DNA of 64,000 nucleotides from Psettodes erumei. Lineage: Eukaryota > Chordata > Actinopteri > Pleuronectiformes > Psettodidae. This document shows positions 61,401-64,000 of this stretch, one piece after another (the first letter of the stretch is position 1; every line of letters begins with the position of its first letter). A model generated the notes under the pieces. It made no database searches and was not told the DNA's origin. It saw only the letters and a list, made by a program, of their open reading frames with translations. The stretch lies in assembly GCA_016785225.1 (NCBI GenBank), contig JAFBJZ010000838.1, positions 186,001 to 250,000 on the forward strand. The letters are read 5' to 3'. The position numbers and the translations under genes were made by a program.

Positions 61401-63971
61401 CATTAGTTCAAACACTGAATAAAATATATATTCCACAAAGTTTCACTTGAAATTTCACTTGCAAGTCTTTGTGTCGAGGGTCGGGGTCTGTGTTTCTGAA
61501 GAGGTCAGTGTTCACAACGAACGGGCTCGTCTCTGGGGCTCGACAGGTTGGGCTCTGACCTCACGCAGACAACAAAAGGAATATCTCAGGTTTATGATTA
61601 TGTTAATATTTGCGTGTGTTCGGCGATGTGCATGCAGGATGGGTTTATTTGACTTCTTATGACTCTTAAAGAAATAAATTCTGACTTCAGAGAGTAAACT
61701 TCCTGCTTCCAACATGTGTTTACAAAGGGGGGGGCTTTGCACAATACAAGAGGAAAGAAAAACAGATGGCAGGAGAAGAAGAGCGCGGCAGCATATATCT
61801 CACACTTCCTAACCCTCCACAAAGCAGCAGAATTAGGCCCACCTCATGAACGAGCCAAAGCTCTCTGCACCGCAAAGCACGGGAGGCTAACGACGACGAC
61901 GACAACAGGATGCCAGCCAGGCACGTTTGAAGGTTTGTTGGCTGCGTGTGATATTCAAGGCTCATCAGCACATGGAGATGCAGAGGAACAAAGCGCTGGG
62001 CGAGGCTTTGAAGATCTGACATTAGTCTGACTCACCCACAGAGAAAGGCAAAGAGAGAGTAGAAACAAGTGCAGAGGTAGAGAGAGAACGAGAGCAGCAA
62101 CTGACAGAGTGAAAGGTGGAGGAAACGTGAGAACACAATAATGAAGGGACAGAGTGGAGAGAGAGAAAGACAAGAGAAGCTAAATCACCCAACTCGTCAC
62201 TGGGGACAACACAATAATAATCATCTTCACATGCCAAGAAATTCAGTCCTTTTCATTAGCGACCAATTTGCTGATTATGTTTATCCATGAAGCCTATGAA
62301 CACCTGAAAAACAAGAAAGCATGAAGCGAGAGCGCAGACCCCCACCAAGGCTGAACGTTCCCCCCAAACCAGGCCCAATTCTCATGCAAATCTGTCCATT
62401 AGCTTTTTGCGAAATCCTGCTAACCAACAGACTAACAAATAAGTCTGATTACATTTTTACTCTACATCATTCCAAAGTGTTGCACTTCAGTTTTGGGGAA
62501 AAGTCCTTTCCTAATCTTAAAATTAAGACAAGAACAACACTGTGTTAATCTCTACACTCATGAAGGTTGTAACGTTGTGTTTCTGTTCAAAACCATCTCA
62601 TAGAGGTGACATTTTGGAAGTTGCCCTACAGTTTCTAGTGCCGCTGCATTGTTTCGTGTTATGCTGAAAGATGTAAAATAAAGTGGAAGTTACAGTGGAA
62701 GCAGAGGATGCTTCAAAACAAACACTCATTAGCTCCTAAGCGCTGTGTGCCAGAAAGCGGCAAAGAGAAGAAGTGGAGTCGGAGTCCAGCCTCTCGATAC
62801 TAATTGTATCTCAGTCGGTCCGAAGTGAGAGCGCCGCAGTTTCCACGTCAGCGGCGCCTGCCAGGCCATCGCTGAGCATGCAAAGATAAATTAGCACAGT
62901 GAGAACACGTGGAACGTACAGAGGAAGTGACATCACAGGCAGTGTTGGCGTTTTCTCTCTTCACTGCTGATCATTCACATCATGAAAATGCGGATGCCGT
63001 AAGAAATGCTTATTAAAAATGACTAACTCGTTTTCACAGTGCTGGAAAAACTCCCAGAAACTCTCAGCCGCTGTTTGAACGCCTGTTTTCTTTGGAAAAA
63101 AAATGTATTTGAAATAAATGGGAAACAACAGCAACTTTCTGAACAATATGGAGGTTTGATTAAATTTTATTTTATTCCACCTCTTTTATTTCCCCCTCAC
63201 TATGTTGTTGTGCATCCGGAGCACAAAAACAGAATAAATACAGTGGCTCGAAAAATGCAATAAAGGAAATCTACACAGTTTGTCACGCTGACTGACGGCT
63301 CCAATGCCAGAGACTTTGGCGATATATCCTGTCATGATTGCATGTCTCCACTGTCTTTCCTGTCAGCTTCGGGTGGCGGTGCACGTACAGAAGCATTGCT
63401 CTGGTGGAAAACTCTTTTTGAGCGGCTCATCCTAACAGCTCTGACAATTAAAATCATCCATGAAAGACTGACAGTCGTCATTCCTCTTCAAACCTCTGTG
63501 TGTCTGACAGTGTGTTTGCACTGTCAGGAGGAATGAAGTGTGAGAATGAAACAAAAACATAAACATCATAATAAATATGATAAAACACACGCAGTGGGGG
63601 GAGAGAGTGGTGCCGCATGCAATACACGTCATGCTATCTCTGTCTCACACACAGCACAGAGCTGCAGGAGTTCATTTGCCAGAGCGTTGCAGAAAAAAAC
63701 AGACACTGACTCAGGGGTCAAAGTTTAAATTCCCTGTGACCAGTAGGTAAACCCAGAGTCTTGCAGGCCACAGAGGTGCAGCAAAGAGAGATGACTGCTC
63801 CTCACTACGGCAGCGTATCAAAGAAAAGATGAGGGAGAGCGAGAGGCGACACTCACCGATGTACTCGAAGACGTAGACCACGAAGAACGGCGTGACCAGG
63901 TCGTTGATACCTTGGACGTAGCCGCTGGCTGGGTGGCGGATCGCCCAAATGAAGAGGATCCGCTCAAAGAT
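11264..63971 (-). CDS. tbc1d22a: TBC1 domain family member 22 (A-like), 3' six coding exons, spliced
   Basis: Join of complement(63857-63971, 49724-49830, 40252-40327, 34045-34172, 25952-26047, 11264-11392): 648 nt, 215 residues plus the last residue and stop in exon 6 (216 residues, TGA at 11264-11266). Every junction is GT-AG and the phases (1,0,1,0,0) match, so the reading frame is unbroken. The family is a putative Rab GTPase-activating protein that acts at the Golgi; human members bind the Golgi protein ACBD3. The fragment carries the YxQ glutamine finger (GYVQG), the WCMSKLLDGIQDNY segment, the FRWMNNLLMRE and RLWDTYQ motifs, and the family C-terminus ADAPNHYK. Human TBC1D22A/B are a little over 500 residues, so about 60% of the protein, including the arginine finger, lies off the window. 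The paralogue call is uncertain: the C-terminus and large introns favour A, while several central residues look B-like. TBC1D22 family membership is near certain. Confidence 0.93.
12202..12219. repeat. (GT)n microsatellite
   Basis: Nine GT units. Confidence 0.88.
12356..12426. repeat. C14 plus interrupted (CA)n
   Basis: A C homopolymer runs straight into CA repeats broken once by TC. Confidence 0.93.
13380..13429. repeat. (CA)~24 microsatellite
   Basis: Perfect CA run of about 50 bases. Confidence 0.95.
13842..13871. repeat. (CCA)n then (CA)n
   Basis: Trinucleotide CCA repeat grading into CA. Confidence 0.88.
14854..14901. repeat. (GT)n plus G tract
   Basis: About 18 GT units ending in an 11-base G run. 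Confidence 0.93.
15040..15120. repeat. imperfect (GT)n, 80 bases
   Basis: GT repeat with scattered GC and TT interruptions; produces open frames of Val-Cys repeats that are not genes. Confidence 0.92.
16061..16084. repeat. (CA)12 microsatellite
   Basis: Perfect CA run. Confidence 0.9.
16544..17013. repeat. palindromic-ended dispersed repeat (TTAGCTTAGC family)
   Basis: Left arm 16544-16587 (CAGCAGCCTGTTAGCTTAGC, then TTTAAGACTGGAAA) is the inverted match of right arm 16886-16927 (TTTCCAGTCTTTACGCTAAG, then CTAACCGGCTGCTGG). It ends CCCAAACCATTCCTTTAAAA. I recognise this from memory as a widespread spiny-rayed fish repeat. No ORF; MITE-like or a foldback remnant. Confidence 0.7.
19028..19064. 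repeat. (CA)18 microsatellite
   Basis: Perfect CA run. Confidence 0.93.
24045..24262 (+). repeat. dispersed repeat remnant, percomorph-type family A (3' part)
   Basis: Contains GGGGACCATGAATGTCTGTA, then GAAGTCAGGCTATCACC and TAATTAGGATTCATCATCTG. It shares ATTAGGATTCATC with the copy at 43970-44380. Order and spacing are disturbed, so the copy is rearranged or nested. Confidence 0.6.
25952..26047 (-). CDS. tbc1d22a: tbc1d22 coding exon 5 of window
   Basis: 96 nt, 32 whole codons, phase 0 at both ends. It reads AEPEGFSHFHLYVCAAFL, then VRWRKEILEERDFQ. The acceptor is CACCAG (AG at 26049-26048), directly preceded by a (TC)n microsatellite acting as the pyrimidine tract. The donor is CAG|GTAATG at 25951, which departs from GTAAGT. 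FSHFHLYVCAAFL is a family hallmark. Skipping this symmetrical exon would remove 32 residues in frame. Confidence 0.96.
26053..26074. repeat. (GA)11 microsatellite at a splice acceptor
   Basis: Reads (TC)11 on the coding strand and ends 4 bases before the AG of the acceptor for the exon at 25952-26047, so it is that exon's polypyrimidine tract. Confidence 0.95.
27315..27338. repeat. (GA)12 microsatellite
   Basis: Perfect GA run beside a short GT run. Confidence 0.92.
27479..27509. repeat. (CA)n microsatellite
   Basis: CA run with one TA interruption. Confidence 0.9.
28289..28403 (+). repeat. dispersed repeat remnant (GATTAAT/CGATTA family)
   Basis: Reads TTAGTGCTGAAATGATTGGC, TGATTAATAG, CTCGATTATGAAGCAAAAAT and AGTTCCAGCTG. 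This order of motifs matches a frequent fish repeat with multiple ATTAATCG words; here heavily mutated. A short possible relative, CTAATCGCTGCAGCTCTAA, lies at about 22952-22970 on the other strand. Confidence 0.5.
29932..29950. repeat. (CTGT)n microsatellite
   Basis: Tetranucleotide run of about five units followed by a G tract. Confidence 0.85.
30236..30260. repeat. (CA)n microsatellite
   Basis: About 12 CA units. Confidence 0.9.
31729..31754. repeat. (AT)n microsatellite
   Basis: AT run with one GT interruption. Confidence 0.9.
33195..33225. repeat. (CA)n microsatellite
   Basis: About 15 CA units preceded by degenerate CACACG/GCACAT units from about 33170. Confidence 0.92.
34019..34038. 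repeat. (GT)10 microsatellite at a splice donor
   Basis: Reads (CA)10 on the coding strand at intron positions +7 to +26 after the exon ending at 34045. Confidence 0.95.
34045..34172 (-). CDS. tbc1d22a: tbc1d22 coding exon 4 of window (TBC C-terminal helices)
   Basis: 128 nt: two bases completing Glu, then 42 codons. It reads SVHRHMQQYEVEYLQFAF, then RWMNNLLMRELPLRCTIR, then LWDTYQ. The acceptor is CTGGGGCAG (AG at 34174-34173). The donor is CAG|GTACAA at 34044, weaker than consensus and followed from intron position +7 by a CA repeat. The F.RW...L..RE and RLWD residues are a conserved block near the end of TBC domains. Because 128 is not a multiple of 3, skipping this exon would shift the frame. 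Confidence 0.95.
34384..34431. repeat. (CA)24 microsatellite
   Basis: Perfect CA run, followed directly by AATAGAGCTATAATTACAGC. Confidence 0.95.
35460..35478. repeat. (AC)n microsatellite
   Basis: Short CA run followed by AATAGAGCTGTAATTACAGA, echoing the sequence after 34431. Confidence 0.9.
35594..35620. repeat. (CA)n microsatellite, interrupted
   Basis: CA run followed by CAAGCTGTAATTGGGG. Confidence 0.88.
36080..36300. promoter_or_regulatory. CpG-dense patch in an intron
   Basis: Dense CG dinucleotides (GGCGCGGCGCTCGG; CCGCTGTCCGCGGCGGAG) in otherwise AT-leaning intron DNA. Function unknown. Confidence 0.3.
36532..36549. repeat. (CT)9 microsatellite
   Basis: Perfect CT run. Confidence 0.88.
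36976..36997. repeat. T22 homopolymer
   Basis: 22 T bases just after AAAATAAAGCC. I see no source gene next to it, so a retrocopy tail is not supported. Confidence 0.9.
40198..40239. repeat. (GGAT)n/GGAG microsatellite near a splice donor
   Basis: Starts 12 bases into the intron after the exon ending at 40252; reads pyrimidine-rich CATC/CTCC on the coding strand. Confidence 0.92.
40252..40327 (-). CDS. tbc1d22a: tbc1d22 coding exon 3 of window
   Basis: 76 nt, 25 codons plus one base. It reads DNYTFAQPGI, then QRKVKALEELVSRID. The acceptor is TTCTCCCCAG (AG at 40329-40328) and the donor is GTGAGT at 40251. It is phase 0 at entry and leaves one G, which joins AG of the next exon to make Glu. 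The DNYTFAQPGIQ and ALEELVSRID core is near-invariant in the TBC1D22 family. A GGAT-rich microsatellite lies 12 bases into the downstream intron. Confidence 0.95.
41117..41153. repeat. (TG)n microsatellite
   Basis: About 18 perfect TG units, then GCGC. Confidence 0.93.
41255..41345. repeat. purine (GA/GGA)n tract, 90 bases
   Basis: Almost pure A/G with GAGA and GGAG units; gives a spurious Arg-Glu-rich frame. Confidence 0.9.
41470..41496. repeat. (CA)n microsatellite
   Basis: CA run with one CG interruption after a C tract. Confidence 0.9.
41667..41715. repeat. (TG)n microsatellite
   Basis: TG run with two TC interruptions. Confidence 0.92.
42360..43030. repeat. long C/T-rich low-complexity region
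   Basis: Most of about 670 bases is strongly pyrimidine-biased on the plus strand (purine-rich on the tbc1d22 transcript strand). It leaves long open frames (Ser/Phe/Leu-rich) that I regard as compositional artefacts. Confidence 0.75.
43435..43476. repeat. (GA)21 microsatellite
   Basis: Perfect GA run, 42 bases. Confidence 0.95.
43470..43634 (+). repeat. local tandem duplication, ~120 bp period
   Basis: GAGAGATGACAGGTCAAGAT plus AAAGGGTGGACAA at ~43471-43503 recurs, diverged, as GAGAGATGACAGGTTGTGAT plus AAGGTGTGGACAA at ~43594-43627. The two units flank the (GA)21 end and a less similar spacer. Confidence 0.7.
43970..44380 (+). repeat. dispersed repeat, percomorph-type family A, longest copy
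   Basis: Opens GCTAGCATGCTAACATTTG, continues ACTGAGGCTGATGGACATTT, TATGGCAATCCATCTGAT, AGTTGTTGAGATATTTCACT and ends GAGATATTTCAGGCTGGACC. It has internal sub-repeats of the GAGATATTTCA unit (at ~44167, a degenerate one at ~44281, and at ~44357). No transposase ORF is visible, so it is nonautonomous or a remnant. Confidence 0.72.
45454..45480. repeat. (TG)n microsatellite
   Basis: TG run with one TTG interruption. Confidence 0.88.
49724..49830 (-). CDS. tbc1d22a: tbc1d22 coding exon 2 of window
   Basis: 107 nt: two bases completing the split Glu codon, then 35 codons. It reads EEVENFDVSS, then LQEEALRNIEADSFWCMSKL, then LDGIQ. The acceptor is a strong TTCTCCAG (AG at 49832-49831) after a CT-rich tract; the donor is GTAAGC at 49723. 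The first ~12 residues form the variable acidic loop of the family and show the most divergence; from IEAD onward the sequence is highly conserved. The VENFDV and ADSFW residues resemble, from memory, the human B paralogue more than A. Confidence 0.94.
50254..50276. repeat. (CA)n microsatellite
   Basis: About 11 CA units. Confidence 0.9.
51640..51960. promoter_or_regulatory. CpG-dense patch in an intron
   Basis: By eye the most CpG-rich run of this intron (words such as GGTCGACCGGCGGTCGGCGC and GCGGCCGGAGCGCCGCGG). It may be an intronic CpG island, an alternative promoter or just GC-rich sequence. No TATA or exon is evident. Confidence 0.35.
53379..53413. repeat. (AC)17 microsatellite
   Basis: Perfect CA run. 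Confidence 0.93.
53891..53938. repeat. (CA)24 microsatellite
   Basis: Perfect 48-base CA run followed by degenerate AAACACAC units to about 53952. Confidence 0.95.
57991..58051. repeat. G-rich decamer minisatellite
   Basis: Three perfect tandem copies of GGAGAGGGGA (57991-58020), then degenerate GGAG/GGGG units to 58051. All purine. Confidence 0.9.
58436..58471. repeat. (GT)n microsatellite
   Basis: About 17 GT units ending GGGG. Confidence 0.93.
58603..58629. repeat. C tract plus (AC)n
   Basis: Ten C bases then nine CA units. Confidence 0.9.
62321..62436 (+). repeat. dispersed repeat fragment (AGAGCGCAGACC family)
   Basis: Opens GCGAGAGCGCAGACCCCCAC, then CAAGGCTGAAC, and ends with CATGCAAATCTGTCCATTAG, TTTTTGCGAAATCCTGCTAA and CCAACAGACTAAC. 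I recognise it as a common teleost dispersed repeat. No coding capacity. Confidence 0.5.
63857..63971 (-). CDS. tbc1d22a: tbc1d22 coding exon 1 of window (TBC domain, glutamine finger)
   Basis: 115 nt, 38 codons plus one base of a split Glu codon. It opens IFERILFIWAIRHP and continues through ASGYVQGINDLVTPFF to a terminus reading FEYI. Tyr18 and Gln20 of the exon form the YxQ motif, the catalytic glutamine finger of TBC-domain RabGAPs. The acceptor is a minus-strand AG at 63973-63972, after a T-rich stretch that ends GCATAAG. This is a weak acceptor by eye, but the start at ATC agrees with the exon boundary I remember for the human gene. The donor is GTGAGT at 63856. The open frame runs a few residues upstream past the acceptor (to an ATG), which is intron read-through and not a start codon. 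Confidence 0.93.
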
Positions 63972-64000
63972 CTTATGCACACAAACAGAGACGAAGAGTC
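63972..64000 (-). other. 3' end of the next upstream tbc1d22 intron (cut by window edge)
   Basis: 29 bases with a T-rich tract reading TCTTCGTCTCTGTTTGTG and ending CATAAG, the acceptor for the first exon in the window. Confidence 0.8.

Larger units (their letters stand above)
49831..63856 (-). other. tbc1d22 intron (14.0 kb) between exons 1 and 2 of window
   Basis: Contains CA/GT repeats (50254, 53379, 53891, 58436, 58612), a G-rich decamer minisatellite (57991-58051), CpG-dense patches near 51640-51960 and 53030-53150, a repeat fragment at 62321-62436, and a possible conserved block around 60250-60420. No coding sequence is supported. Confidence 0.88.

Noticed and set aside
1..64000. CRISPR arrays, prokaryotic operons, phage or plasmid modules
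   Set aside because: The repeats are simple eukaryotic microsatellites and dispersed repeats, and the only gene is spliced with GT-AG introns.

Overview
This window is vertebrate, almost certainly teleost, genomic DNA. It has no operons or prokaryote-style gene packing. The only coding sequence I can support is one split gene on the minus strand with GT-AG introns of 6 to 15 kb. The noncoding DNA is crowded with (CA/GT)n and (GA/CT)n microsatellites, and it carries diverged dispersed repeats that I recognise from spiny-rayed (percomorph) fish genomes. Naming the repeats as percomorph is from memory, not from a search.

The gene is the 3' part of a TBC1 domain family member 22 gene, best called tbc1d22a; the paralogue tbc1d22b is the alternative. 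Six consecutive coding exons run from high to low coordinates: 63971-63857, 49830-49724, 40327-40252, 34172-34045, 26047-25952 and 11392-11264 (stop). Their phases fit exactly and give an uninterrupted 216-residue C-terminal fragment. It contains the TBC glutamine-finger motif (GYVQG) and the later TBC-domain helices, and it ends in APNHYKR. The promoter, the 5' exons and the arginine-finger half of the domain lie beyond base 64000.

Layout: 1-7600 is intergenic or downstream DNA with no supported gene. About 7620-11263 is the probable long 3' UTR, ending near an AATAAA on the minus strand (7641-7646) that is followed by a GU-rich tract. Bases 11393-63856 alternate between the other five exons and five large introns. 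The introns hold microsatellites, old repeat copies, a few CpG-dense patches and some AT-rich, homeobox-site-like blocks that could be conserved noncoding elements. All other open reading frames look like chance ORFs, many of them made by CA/GT repeats.

I found no RNA gene, CRISPR array, intact transposon or second protein-coding gene. I see no convincing undescribed system. The most interesting signals are microsatellites sitting directly at splice sites of this gene, and a recurring (CA)n plus TAATTA module in one intron.
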